A DNA stretch of 64,000 bases, taken from positions 3,534,001 through 3,598,000 of the forward strand of contig NZ_CP069159.1 in assembly GCF_016811995.1 (NCBI RefSeq). Reading direction: 5' to 3'. The stretch's first letter is position 1. Each line of letters starts with the position of its first letter. Shown here piece by piece: positions 19,216 through 28,132 of the stretch. Source of the stretch: Citrobacter sp. R56 (GTDB lineage: Bacteria > Pseudomonadota > Gammaproteobacteria > Enterobacterales > Enterobacteriaceae). Position numbers and translations under genes: made by a program. The notes below the pieces were generated by a model, which was given only the letters and a program-made list of their open reading frames with translations, ran no database searches and was not told the DNA's origin.

Positions 19216-19957
19216 TATTTATTCCTATTTTATTAAACTAAAAACGCACTCCGAAACAATTTCAGAGTAAAAAATAGACTACAAATCAAGCAGTACTGGC
19301 CGTTGCCTAAGAGCAGACAGCACCTGAGTAAAACGCCCCCATGACCTGTTCATGAAAACGTCAAACAAACGGGGAGATGTCATTAGATTGCAATAAAAAT
19401 TAACAATCGCAGTAATCTTTTGGTTACATTGAAATATCATTAAAACAATTATATAAAATTAAAAGAACAGCAACCCAAGAAAACAAGAACATCGAACCCT
19501 GCAATATAAAACATCATTTCATAAACAAGATCTGTGACTTGTGAAATGGTTTTTATATCTCTAAAATTAAACAAATAGGATTATTTAAATAATGCGTACA
19601 AAAATACCCCAGGACGTAAAATTACTTATTCAGATAATTAATTTAGAATAATAAATAATTTATTCAGTCATAACGATGAACACCGCCATTCTCAGAACAT
19701 TGACGGTTATCCTTCCTGGTATACTGTTTGCACAGTTCCATTAGAAAAATGGAACGATTTAAAAATGGATGCGTTAATTAAAAGAACGGTGGTTGAGGTG
19801 TAGCATAAAAAAGCAACCCGCAGGGGAAGTGGTCATCAGGATGACGTTTAATAATGGGATCAGCAGTGCATTAACTGATCGGATTTGCGCCGGAGAGGGT
19901 CTGTGAAAACGACGGCCAGATTTCGTTGACCGCCGTAACGTCATTACAGGAGACTGC
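19216..19957. other. 742-base junction region between chromosome-type genes and the flagellar island
   Basis: AT-rich, no complete gene. A frame at 19642-19803 (plus) reads as a protein tail (SHNDEHRHSQNIDGYPSWYT, later PLEKWNDLKMDALIKRTVVEV) to a TAG with no credible start, probably a decayed gene. CATTTCA near 19515 and TGAAATG near 19539 form an interrupted palindrome upstream of the porin gene. A small GTCATC/GATGAC hairpin near 19833 may end the kinase gene. No tRNA or attachment-site repeat was seen. Confidence 0.45.
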
Positions 19958-21319
19958 CTAGTCAGTGAATATCAAAATAAAATGAGCCCCGCCCAGAGGG
20001 GACTTCTCAACCCTGATTTGCCCGCCATAACTGTGTACGATTTCAGTCGCCACGGCGAGGCCTATCCCCTGACCGGATGAGCTGTCGGCCCGCACCCCGC
20101 GCAAGAAGATCTGTTGTAACTTGTCCGGCGCGACACCGGGACCGTCGTCCTCGACCTCAATCTTCAGCCGATTGCAGTGATGGCTAACGGTCACCTTGAT
20201 TTCACTGATCGCAAACTTGAACGCATTGTCGAGGAGATTGCCCATTAGCTCCATCAGATCGCCCTGTTCCCCGGCAAAAAAGACATCATCATCAAATAAA
20301 AAACGAGTCTGCAACTTCTTATGCCGGTAGACCCTGGAGAGGCTCGCCAGCAGTTTCTCGATGAGGGGCACCGGTTCAGTTCCCTTGCTGGCAAGGCGCT
20401 TACGCCCGGAGACCGCACGACGAAGCTGATACTGGATAATCTGATCCATAATAACTATCTGATCTTCGATATTGTCATGGCTCTCCCGACCGGACCTGAA
20501 CTCCTGCGTCGTAATCTGGATCAAAGACAGACGGGTCTTCAGGCTGTGCGCCAGATCGTTCAAGGCATGCTGGTAGCGCTGAGTCTGTTGCCGCTCATTT
20601 TCCAGTAGCTGGTTGACCGATTCGGTTAAAGGCAGTAATTCCCGCTCGTAATTATGGGAGAGCGCTTCCCGTTTACCTTCCCGGATTTCATCTATTTGAT
20701 GTGCCATGGTGCGCAGTGAAGAAAGGCTCCAGAAACAGGCGAGCATCAACAGAACACCGAGTAACGAATAAGCCAACAGCGCCTGGCGAATGCACCAGTA
20801 AAGATAGGCACGCGTGTGGGCACGAAAGTCGGCGTCGGAGTTGAACATCACCACATAGTAGGTAGTGGGACCATCACCATGGTTGCGCTGAAATCGCAGG
20901 CTGTAGATAAAGTAGCTCTCACCGCTTTTGATGGTGTAATGCTTGAAAAAATAATCCTGAGATAATTCCCCAAGGTAGTTCATCAGATCCTGACACAGGG
21001 TTTCTTTGGACTTGATCACCTCCGGGATAAACAGGCTCGACCAGCTCAGTTGGCCATCGGCGCGACAGATCAATGTGTCCAGCTCGGGATCGCTGATATC
21101 CTGCCTGGTGTTGTCAAAATTCTTGAACCCATGCGAGGCCGGATGCCCGGCAGAGAGGAGTCTGGACAGATTCTCCTGCATGCGGGTACTGACCTTCTGG
21201 GACTGCTCTTCGGCGTGCCCCATATAGAGCACATAAACCGAGAAGGACATCATGAACGCAATGATCAACATGGCGCTCATGATCAGCTTGAAATGGAGGG
21301 AGCGAAGGATCAGTTGCAT
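19958..21319 (-). CDS. PhoQ-like sensor histidine kinase
   Basis: 453 residues. Inner-membrane kinase with helices at about 10-33 and 180-200 flanking a periplasmic sensor of about 145 residues, then a HAMP-like linker. The dimerisation helix has the PhoQ-type H-box HSLKTRLSLIQ with phospho-accepting His258. The catalytic domain carries LLDNAFKFA (N-box) and GQGIGLAV (G-box). It phosphorylates the response regulator encoded 37 bases upstream. It is not the housekeeping PhoQ: the sensor lacks the acidic cluster that binds divalent cations, and the genomic place is different. Position at the island edge suggests control of flagellum or glycan genes (inference). Confidence 0.87.
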   Translation of the reverse strand: MQLILRSLHFKLIMSAMLIIAFMMSFSVYVLYMGHAEEQSQKVSTRMQENLSRLLSAGHPASHGFKNFDNTRQDISDPELDTLICRADGQLSWSSLFIPEVIKSKETLCQDLMNYLGELSQDYFFKHYTIKSGESYFIYSLRFQRNHGDGPTTYYVVMFNSDADFRAHTRAYLYWCIRQALLAYSLLGVLLMLACFWSLSSLRTMAHQIDEIREGKREALSHNYERELLPLTESVNQLLENERQQTQRYQHALNDLAHSLKTRLSLIQITTQEFRSGRESHDNIEDQIVIMDQIIQYQLRRAVSGRKRLASKGTEPVPLIEKLLASLSRVYRHKKLQTRFLFDDDVFFAGEQGDLMELMGNLLDNAFKFAISEIKVTVSHHCNRLKIEVEDDGPGVAPDKLQQIFLRGVRADSSSGQGIGLAVATEIVHSYGGQIRVEKSPLGGAHFILIFTD

Positions 21320-21356
21320 GGGTTCTCGACAGCAGATAAAAGCTGGATAGTCGTAT

Positions 21357-22031
21357 TCAGTTGCAGGGGATAGTAAAGATGTAACCCTGACGACGAATAG
21401 TGGAAATGGGCAGAATAGTTCCTTCTGGATCCAGCTTTTTGCGCAGACGGCTGACCATTACCTCCACGACATTCGGATCCCCCTCGCCATCGCCATAAAG
21501 CTGGTCGAGTAGCTGTTGCTTAGAGACGACCTGAAGGGCATTGCGCATCAAATACTCCAGGATCTGATATTCAAAGCTGGTCAGTACGACCGCCTCGCTA
21601 CCAATGGTCAACACTTTACGGGAGAGGTCCAGTTCATAATTTCCCACCTTCACCCTGGGAGAGATGAAACCAGCGCTTCGGCGCACTAAGGCGTTGAGCC
21701 GCGCCAGCAACTCATCTTTCTGAAACGGTTTGACCATATAGTCATCAGCCCCGGCCTCCAGCCCTTCCACCTTATCCTGCCAACTGCCACGGGCGGTCAA
21801 CACAATGATGGGAAAGGGTATTCGCCGCGCTCTCAACTCACTGATGAGTTGCACACCACTCAGATCAGGTAAACCGAGATCGATAATGGCCACATCAATA
21901 GGGTAATCAGCCGCATAGTGCAGTGCTACCCGGGCACGATCTGTGCTGTATACCTGATTGTCGGACTCAGTCAATAAACTGGTTAAATGATGATTAAGCA
22001 ACTTGTCGTCTTCGACCAGGAGTATTTTCAT
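21357..22031 (-). CDS. OmpR/PhoP-family response regulator
   Basis: 224 residues from the ATG at 22029-22031. Receiver domain with acidic pocket EDD (7-9), phospho-acceptor Asp51 (IIDLGLPDLSG) and switch lysine in DDYMVKPF. The C-terminal winged helix ends in the PhoP-like TIRRQGYIF. It forms an operon with the downstream PhoQ-like kinase and should bind direct repeats as a dimer when phosphorylated. An in-frame upstream extension of three codons is not preferred. Confidence 0.9.
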   Translation of the reverse strand: MKILLVEDDKLLNHHLTSLLTESDNQVYSTDRARVALHYAADYPIDVAIIDLGLPDLSGVQLISELRARRIPFPIIVLTARGSWQDKVEGLEAGADDYMVKPFQKDELLARLNALVRRSAGFISPRVKVGNYELDLSRKVLTIGSEAVVLTSFEYQILEYLMRNALQVVSKQQLLDQLYGDGEGDPNVVEVMVSRLRKKLDPEGTILPISTIRRQGYIFTIPCN

Positions 22032-22357
22032 AAGGCACACACACTTGCAACACTAAAGTTGCCAATTAAAGAATTTAACTTAGGGAGAGTCAATGGAATT
22101 TTAATCAAATAATCGAAACGTTGTATCAAAAATATGGGATGCAACTCACATAAAAAAACGAACACTCCTTAAAAAAAGTTATGCCCCTCCCTATTATGTT
22201 TTATTGCCAACCCTCTATTTTTACTTTTCGGCCAATAAGTACACCTATTTATTATAAGGATTTACCCTTGAAATGGGACATATGTCTTTTTTCAACGATA
22301 TGCGTTATTTCAGTCATGTCGGTAGTTTTACATCTCTATTTAATGGCAAACGTGAGG
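22032..22357. other. Intergenic region between the two-component pair and the glycan operon
   Basis: 326 AT-rich bases. It should hold the promoter for the regulator-kinase operon (minus strand) and the 3' end of the glycan operon. No terminator hairpin, sigma-54 site or convincing small gene was found. Confidence 0.5.
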
Positions 22358-23038
22358 TCATCGTCGGGTCATAATGATTTCTGCAATGTCGAAATCCAGC
22401 ATGCTATCAATATCGATCGAGTCATCTTGCCTCATAATGTAGGCGTATGATTTATCGCCATAGATACCGGTTAAAGAACCCACAAATGTTCTGTCAAAAA
22501 TATAGATAGCCCCATTAATCCGGTAATAGGATTCTAACTCCTGACTTCTCACATTATATTTTTCCTGAACAAAACCAGACATAGAATGATCTGCTGGTAG
22601 TTTATTACATAACTGAACAGGATGCTCCATTTTACAGACAGAAATAACGCTCAACGCTTCCATTTTCTCATACAACGCGTGAGCCTCAACAATATTTGAC
22701 GCTGTTCGTAGCGGTGATGTCGGTTGCAGTAAGGTGATCGTATTCACGTTTCCCCACTGCGCCTCAACGATCGCAACCATATGAGAAATAACATCATTCG
22801 TCGTTGCCGTATCGCTTGCCAGTATAGCAGGTCTTAAACAAGGCACAATGGCACCATAGTGCTCTGCGATATCCGAGATTTCCTGGCAATCGGTACTCAC
22901 CAGCACCAGATCAAATAATGTACTGTTTAGCGCAGCCTCAATAGACCAGGCGATCATGGGCTTACCGGATAAAACCTTTATATTCTTTCCAGGTAGACGT
23001 TTGCTCCCCCCACGTGCTGGGATGATGGCTATTTTCAT
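22358..23038 (-). CDS. legF: CMP-nonulosonate (legionaminate) synthetase
   Basis: 226 residues. Acylneuraminate cytidylyltransferase family: nucleotide-binding signature AIIPARGGSKRLPGKNI at 4-20 and the metal/sugar region TLLQPTSPLR. Activates the nonulosonic acid with CTP to the CMP-sugar used by the glycosyltransferases. Family members act on Neu5Ac, legionaminate or pseudaminate. The neighbouring NeuC/NeuD-type genes point to legionaminate (inference). It is the last gene of the operon, starting directly at the TAA of the preceding gene. Confidence 0.88.
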   Translation of the reverse strand: MKIAIIPARGGSKRLPGKNIKVLSGKPMIAWSIEAALNSTLFDLVLVSTDCQEISDIAEHYGAIVPCLRPAILASDTATTNDVISHMVAIVEAQWGNVNTITLLQPTSPLRTASNIVEAHALYEKMEALSVISVCKMEHPVQLCNKLPADHSMSGFVQEKYNVRSQELESYYRINGAIYIFDRTFVGSLTGIYGDKSYAYIMRQDDSIDIDSMLDFDIAEIIMTRR

Positions 23039-24094
23039 TTACCATACCAACTGATGAATATCGGCCTGAGCACGATGGAAATCATCCAGACGGCCAATAT
23101 CTAACCAATATTCGTGAATGGGAAACATCAAGACACTGGAGCCATTATTGATATTCGAATCCAGCAGCGCGGGCATATCAATGGATATCCCTTTGGGCAC
23201 GCTTTTAAGAACCGTCTGGCTCAGCATATAAATACCTGCATTAACGAAATAACGGTGGATCGGTTTTTCTGTCATTTCGATAACTTTTTCGCCATCACAA
23301 CTGATAACGCCATAAGGTACCTGGTATTCATACTGGCGAATACACATGGTCGCAGCCGGTGAGTGCGTATCATGAAATAGCATGAAACGTTCAAAATCGA
23401 GCGAGGTCAGCACATCGCCATTGATCATAATCAGGGGTAAGTCAGGGATGTTGTCGGGTAGCAACCCCAATGCTCCGCCGGTACCAAGAGGCGTTTCTTC
23501 GTGCACATATTCAATATTAACCCCCCAGTGACGCCCGTCACCAAAATAATCCCTGATAATGTCTGGCAAATAGTGGGTTGAAATATATATATTTTTGAAT
23601 CCGGTTTTTGCAAAACGCTCAACCAGGATTTCCAGCATCGGCTTTCCGCCAATTTTCAGCATCGGCTTTGGACAATGATCTGTCAGCGGTTTCAGGCGCG
23701 TACCGAACCCACCCGCCATGATAAAGACAGGATTTTCATATCGCCGATGAGCCGAAGCCGTCTCCCAGGTTTCCAGCCCGACCAGGCGACCATCCTCAGC
23801 CACCACCGGAATAGAAAGAATACTGCGCGTCTTCATTTCTGAGAGGACTTCATTTCGGCTGCAATTCATGGGAGACGTCACCGGGTTGCAGTTCATGACC
23901 TCTGCAACGGCAGTGCTCAGGCTCACGTCAGCCAGAATTGCGCGTCTGATATCGCCATCCGTGACGACCCCCAACAGTCTCTCCTGATCATCAACCACCA
24001 TGGCCACGCGCAGGGCTTCTTCATTGACGATAGACAAGGCATCACGCAGAGAATCCTGGGGTGATAACAAGATCTTTTTCCAATCTTTGCTCAT
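23039..24094 (-). CDS. ptmE: PtmE-like CBS-domain sugar-1-phosphate nucleotidyltransferase
   Basis: 351 residues. Two CBS motifs (about 1-115) are fused to a nucleotidyltransferase domain with AGGFGTRLKPLT at 127-138 and KPMLKIGGKPM. In Campylobacter the PtmE homologue makes GDP-glucosamine at the start of a GDP-linked legionaminate route. Here the first dehydratase in the operon is of the UDP-sugar type, so the donor used and the step served are open. The CBS pair may sense adenosine nucleotides. ATG is eight bases from the upstream stop. It lies in the legionaminate operon. Confidence 0.85.
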   Translation of the reverse strand: MSKDWKKILLSPQDSLRDALSIVNEEALRVAMVVDDQERLLGVVTDGDIRRAILADVSLSTAVAEVMNCNPVTSPMNCSRNEVLSEMKTRSILSIPVVAEDGRLVGLETWETASAHRRYENPVFIMAGGFGTRLKPLTDHCPKPMLKIGGKPMLEILVERFAKTGFKNIYISTHYLPDIIRDYFGDGRHWGVNIEYVHEETPLGTGGALGLLPDNIPDLPLIMINGDVLTSLDFERFMLFHDTHSPAATMCIRQYEYQVPYGVISCDGEKVIEMTEKPIHRYFVNAGIYMLSQTVLKSVPKGISIDMPALLDSNINNGSSVLMFPIHEYWLDIGRLDDFHRAQADIHQLVW

Positions 24095-24101
24095 TGCAAT
24101 A

Positions 24102-24752
24102 TTATCCCTGTTTATTATTCCGCTCGATCAGATAAGGACGGGCAGGATAGACAATGTGATTTTCAGGTAGGTTACGGGTCAAAGTCGCCCCCGCGCCGAC
24201 AACAGCCTCGTTCCCCAGTTGCAGCCCCTGGACAACGACGGCTCCGCTGCCGACATGCACGCGCTCCCCCAGAGTCACGCCACCACATAACACAGCGCGC
24301 GGGGCAAGATGAGCGTGGCGGCCTACCACGCTGTCATGCTCGACAATGGCACCGGTATTGATGATGCTGTTGTCACCAATCTGCGCACCGCTCTGTACAA
24401 TGGCCCCCGGCATCACCTGTACCCCCTGTCCGAGGCTTGCATGGGGGGAGATAACCGCTTCTTGTGCAAGTACGCAGGCAAAGCGATATCCCTTTTCGCT
24501 ATAGCGCGAAAAGATTCGGGCGCGCAGTCCGCATCCCGGTAATGAGCCTATCCCGTTGACCAACAGGTATTCTTCGGGGGAAACCGTCATACAGAGCGTC
24601 TCGTCCTGCCACAACGGTAATCCAGCCAACGCCCCTTTTCCTGATGAGTCTGGCGCAACCAACGCAAGGATCGTCTGCCCCTGTCGGGTGAGGATATCGG
24701 CCAGTACTGAAGCATGCCCCCCTGCGCCGATCATAATCAGCGGCTTATTCAC
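24102..24752 (-). CDS. legH: NeuD/PglD-type hexapeptide-repeat sugar N-acetyltransferase
   Basis: 216 residues. An N-terminal Rossmann-like UDP-sugar binding part begins PLIMIGAGGHASVLADIL. From about residue 90 a left-handed beta-helix of hexapeptide repeats follows (VMPGAIVQSGAQIGDNSIIN). Likely acetylates the 4-amino group of the aminotransferase product with acetyl-CoA, giving UDP-diacetylbacillosamine. PglD and NeuD proteins share this fold. The GTG start at 24750-24752 overlaps the end of the synthase gene by eight bases and has GGGAGA just upstream. Confidence 0.83.
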   Translation of the reverse strand: MNKPLIMIGAGGHASVLADILTRQGQTILALVAPDSSGKGALAGLPLWQDETLCMTVSPEEYLLVNGIGSLPGCGLRARIFSRYSEKGYRFACVLAQEAVISPHASLGQGVQVMPGAIVQSGAQIGDNSIINTGAIVEHDSVVGRHAHLAPRAVLCGGVTLGERVHVGSGAVVVQGLQLGNEAVVGAGATLTRNLPENHIVYPARPYLIERNNKQG

Positions 24753-25818
24753 GGATCAGATCTCCCGCCAGATAGGCATGACTTGCTCGCTTGCCGATCA
24801 CATCCCACCAGGAATAGGGGCTCATGCCCTCACCGGGTCGCATGATCGCCACGTTCTGCTCATTGAGCACGGTACCCGGTGCGATGTCGCAGGCCGCCAC
24901 CAGGCTCTTTCTGGCAATGGCTTTGTTTTTCAGCTCACACGGACGCGGCCCCTTGATGCCATTGCCGAGCGCCACCTCCACATTGCGGATCGCATTGACC
25001 ATGTCGGCCAGCTCAGACGGCTCCAGTGACGCTTTGTGATCGGGCCCGGCCATCGTTTTATCGAGGGTAAAGTGTTTTTCGATAAGACAGGCACCACGGG
25101 CGGCAGCGGCAACAGGCACCGTAATGCCCTCGCTATGGTCGGAGTAACCCACCGGCAGGCCGAAGGCCTGGGCCAGCGTCGCCATGGCATTAAGATTGAT
25201 ATCAGACATCGGCGCCGGGTATTCGGTGGTGCAGTGCAGCAGCGTCACTTTTTCGCGCAGCGCCGCCTGCCCCTGCGGTGAGGCATAGGCCGCCATAAAG
25301 GATTCCATACCCGGCGTTGCATCGTGTTCCCGAACCATGCCAAAGGCGATGACCGCCAGGGCTGATTCCACCTCGGCAAGGGTCGCCATCCCGGTGGACA
25401 CAATCAGGTTGCAGCCACTGCGGGCATGCCTGAGGACAAAGGGCGCATTGGTCAGCTCACCAGAGGGAATTTTCAGGGTTTGCAGCTTGAGATCGCGAAC
25501 CAGGAAATCAAGACTGTCGTCATCAAAAGCCGTGGAAAGAAATCCGATCCCCAGCGCTTCGCAATGGCGGATGAGGCTAAGATGCGCGTCAAAAGAGAGC
25601 TCTAATCGGGAGAGCATGGCGAGCTGGCTTTCCGATTTTCCCGTATTAGTCGTCTGATAATCGGCTTGCCGGGCATTGCCGGTAACCAGTTTATCTGCCC
25701 TGAACGTTTGAAATTTCACGATGTCTGCACCGGCCTGATGAGCAGCATCGACAAGCGCATGGGCCAGGGACTCGTCCCCATTATGATTGACGCCGGCCTC
25801 GGCGATAATGCGGATCAT
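24745..25818 (-). CDS. legI: N,N'-diacetyllegionaminate synthase (NeuB family)
   Basis: 357 residues. Condenses phosphoenolpyruvate with 2,4-diacetamido-2,4,6-trideoxymannose. A TIM-barrel domain begins RIIAEAGVNHNGD and includes VKFQTFRADKLV, KIPSGELTN and YSDHSEGI. A C-terminal SAF/antifreeze-like domain (from about 285, RKSLVAACDIAPGT...NVAIMRPG) closes the active site. This is the family's usual two-domain form. The sequence alone separates LegI from NeuB only weakly. Context favours legionaminate. The start ATGA overlaps the stop of the epimerase gene. Confidence 0.88.
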   Translation of the reverse strand: MIRIIAEAGVNHNGDESLAHALVDAAHQAGADIVKFQTFRADKLVTGNARQADYQTTNTGKSESQLAMLSRLELSFDAHLSLIRHCEALGIGFLSTAFDDDSLDFLVRDLKLQTLKIPSGELTNAPFVLRHARSGCNLIVSTGMATLAEVESALAVIAFGMVREHDATPGMESFMAAYASPQGQAALREKVTLLHCTTEYPAPMSDINLNAMATLAQAFGLPVGYSDHSEGITVPVAAAARGACLIEKHFTLDKTMAGPDHKASLEPSELADMVNAIRNVEVALGNGIKGPRPCELKNKAIARKSLVAACDIAPGTVLNEQNVAIMRPGEGMSPYSWWDVIGKRASHAYLAGDLIRE

Positions 25819-26972
25819 TGAGGTAAGCTCCTGGCGATATCATGAAAAGCTTTGGCTGATGTCAGCGGATAACGACGCAGTACCGCCACAATACGGGCGC
25901 TCACATCCCCCGTGCCATACGGGTTGGTAAAGGCACTGGCGGGAAGAGGACACAGCGCGTCGTTGATGGCAGACGAAATAGAGGCGCTATCGGGCTGGCA
26001 ATTCACCACGCTGGCAGCCGCCATTCTCCCCTTCTGCCGCTGCCCGATATTCACCGTTGGCACCCCGAGCGAAGGAACTTCGATGATGCCGCTGGAAGAG
26101 TTGCCAATAACGGCAGCGCAATGTTTGACCGCACTGAGGTATCGCTGGTGGCCCAGAGAAGGGATAGCCAGCACCCGTTCGGGCTGTAACGCCGCATAGT
26201 GCTTAAGCAACGGAATGAGTTGTCGCCCGCCATCATCCGCGTTGGGATACGTCACTATGACCTGGTAATCGGGGTAATCATCCAGCGCGTTCAGCAATGC
26301 CTGAGAGCTCTCTACCGCAGGTTCTGAAAAGAGGGTGACGGGATGGTAAGTCACCACGAAATAGGGTTTGTCGAGCGCGAACCCGAGGGATGCGCTCAAC
26401 GCATCCCTGGACATCAGCGGTGTCCTGTCGATGTGATCAAGCCCCACGGCCCCCAGATTGAACACGCGCTCAGGCGCTTCTCCAAGCTGGATCACGCGCT
26501 GACGATAGGCGTCATTGGCGGTGAAATGGAGATAACTTAGCTTGGTGATCGCATGACGAATGGCATCATCGTAAGCGCCTTCGGTAATTTCACCGCCATG
26601 CAGGTGCGCCACGGGAATTCGCATGATCATCGCCGCCTGTGCCATCGCCAGCGCCTCGTAACGATCCCCGAGGATCACCAGCACATCCGGCGTAAGCCGT
26701 GCCAGGGCATCGGCCATACCGATCAGCGCAAGCCCCATGCTTTTGATGACGCCCACCGCGGTGTCAGAAGAGAGCAGCATCTCAACGCGCTCATCTATCT
26801 GAAAACCATCCTGTTCTATCTGCCGGTAGGTCAGTCCGAATTCGGGTGACAAATGCGCGCCGGAAACCACCGTTTTCAGTTCCAGATCGGGAGCCGCAGC
26901 GATCTCTTTCATCAACCAATAGAGCAACCCATACTCCGCCCGGGTGCCGGTAAAGACAGCAATTCGTCTCAT
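25815..26972 (-). CDS. legG: Hydrolysing UDP-sugar 2-epimerase (NeuC/LegG family)
   Basis: 385 residues from the ATG at 26970-26972; the TTG five codons upstream is rejected. GT-B fold epimerase with FTGTRAEYGLLYWLMKEI at the N-terminus and HLHGGEITEGAYDDAIRHA, the NeuC-type signature. It would release UDP from UDP-diacetylbacillosamine while inverting C2, giving the mannose-configured sugar for the synthase. A GNSSSGIIEVPSLG loop near residue 295 binds the UDP. The start lies four bases after the aminotransferase stop. Confidence 0.88.
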   Translation of the reverse strand: MRRIAVFTGTRAEYGLLYWLMKEIAAAPDLELKTVVSGAHLSPEFGLTYRQIEQDGFQIDERVEMLLSSDTAVGVIKSMGLALIGMADALARLTPDVLVILGDRYEALAMAQAAMIMRIPVAHLHGGEITEGAYDDAIRHAITKLSYLHFTANDAYRQRVIQLGEAPERVFNLGAVGLDHIDRTPLMSRDALSASLGFALDKPYFVVTYHPVTLFSEPAVESSQALLNALDDYPDYQVIVTYPNADDGGRQLIPLLKHYAALQPERVLAIPSLGHQRYLSAVKHCAAVIGNSSSGIIEVPSLGVPTVNIGQRQKGRMAAASVVNCQPDSASISSAINDALCPLPASAFTNPYGTGDVSARIVAVLRRYPLTSAKAFHDIARSLPQ

Positions 26973-26976
26973 TGCG

Positions 26977-28122
26977 TCAGACCTCAACAGGCGAACTGGG
27001 CAGGTTAATCACCCGGCTTTCAAGCCACTCAGAGACCTTCAGTTCGCCGCGAAGCGCACCAGCAAACATCGGCAGTCGATGCATCAGTTTCCAGACGGGG
27101 CGAGTCATCACGCCACTGGCGTTGGTTTCTGTCAGCAACGCGTCACGCTGGGTCTCGCTCTCGCAGATGATGGCATTGAGCCAGTAGTTGGAACTCGCGT
27201 ATCCCGGTTCCCGTACAAACTGACAGTCCTGGCCCCGGAAGAACGCCGCGTAATGGTGTGCTAATGCCCGTTTCTGTTTCAGGAACGTCGGGAGTGCTTC
27301 CATCTGAGCGCATCCCAACGCAGCATTGAGATTCGGCAGGCGGTAGTTAAACCCCGGTTCATCGTGGAAAAATTCGTAAGGATGGGGCACCTTCGCCGTC
27401 GTTGTGACATGCCGGGTATGAACGCCCTGCTCTACACGCCGACATAACACCATACCGCCGCCGCCCGTGGTGATTATCTTGTTGCCGTTGAAACTGAGGG
27501 TGCCAAACTCGCCCACCGTACCCGTATGTTGGCCCTTGTAGAAGGATCCCAGGCTTTCAGCCGCATCCTCGATCAGGATCAGGTGCCATTGCTGGCACAG
27601 CAGCAGTAATTCATCCAGTTCAGCAGGGTGGCCGAAGGTGTGCATCGGCACAACCGCCTTGATACGCTGCCCCGTTCGCTTGTGGTAGCACCCCAACTCG
27701 GTCAGCACAGCATGCTCTTGTAGATACGCCTCAACGGCTCGCGGGCAGAGGCTCAGACTGGTTTTCGAGACATCGACAAATACGGGTTGCGCGCCCATGT
27801 GGTAAAGCGCATTGCAGGTTGCCACAAACGTCAGGGCCTGGGTGATCACCAGGTCGTTTCGCTTAATACCGGCCATGTATAAGGCGGCGTGAAGCGCAGC
27901 CGTTCCGTTGACGGTCGCAACCGCACGCGAACTGCCGGTAAACGCCTCTATCCGGCGTTCAAATTCACCGACATAGTTACCCACGCTGGACACAAACGAA
28001 CTCTCAATCGTGTCCGTGACGTTAATGCGTTCCTTTTCAGAAAAAACTGGCGCATGCAACGGGATAACCCCATTGGTTTTATAAATATCGCGAATAAACG
28101 CGACCAGACGGGATGATTGCAT
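26977..28122 (-). CDS. legC: LegC-type PLP-dependent sugar aminotransferase
   Basis: 381 residues from the ATG at 28120-28122, which has AAGGTGG six bases upstream. DegT/DnrJ/EryC1/StrS family with the PLP-lysine motif NGNKIITTGGGGM, Lys215, and the DAAESLGS element near 187. It would aminate C4 of the 4-keto-6-deoxy sugar nucleotide made by the dehydratase, with glutamate as donor. Starts further upstream would overlap the dehydratase gene without a ribosome binding site. The start lies ten bases after the dehydratase stop. Confidence 0.87.
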   Translation of the reverse strand: MQSSRLVAFIRDIYKTNGVIPLHAPVFSEKERINVTDTIESSFVSSVGNYVGEFERRIEAFTGSSRAVATVNGTAALHAALYMAGIKRNDLVITQALTFVATCNALYHMGAQPVFVDVSKTSLSLCPRAVEAYLQEHAVLTELGCYHKRTGQRIKAVVPMHTFGHPAELDELLLLCQQWHLILIEDAAESLGSFYKGQHTGTVGEFGTLSFNGNKIITTGGGGMVLCRRVEQGVHTRHVTTTAKVPHPYEFFHDEPGFNYRLPNLNAALGCAQMEALPTFLKQKRALAHHYAAFFRGQDCQFVREPGYASSNYWLNAIICESETQRDALLTETNASGVMTRPVWKLMHRLPMFAGALRGELKVSEWLESRVINLPSSPVEV

Positions 28123-28132
28123 TTGATCCACC

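Noticed and set aside
19958-22031. Two-component pair as the housekeeping phoP/phoQ
   Set aside because: The sensor domain and neighbourhood differ (no purB/hflD-type neighbours), so it is a paralogue.
22252-22450. Possible small membrane protein from a TTG on the plus strand (hydrophobic stretch near its start)
   Set aside because: The second half is antisense to legF, and the TTG start has only a moderate upstream AAGGA. Likely chance.
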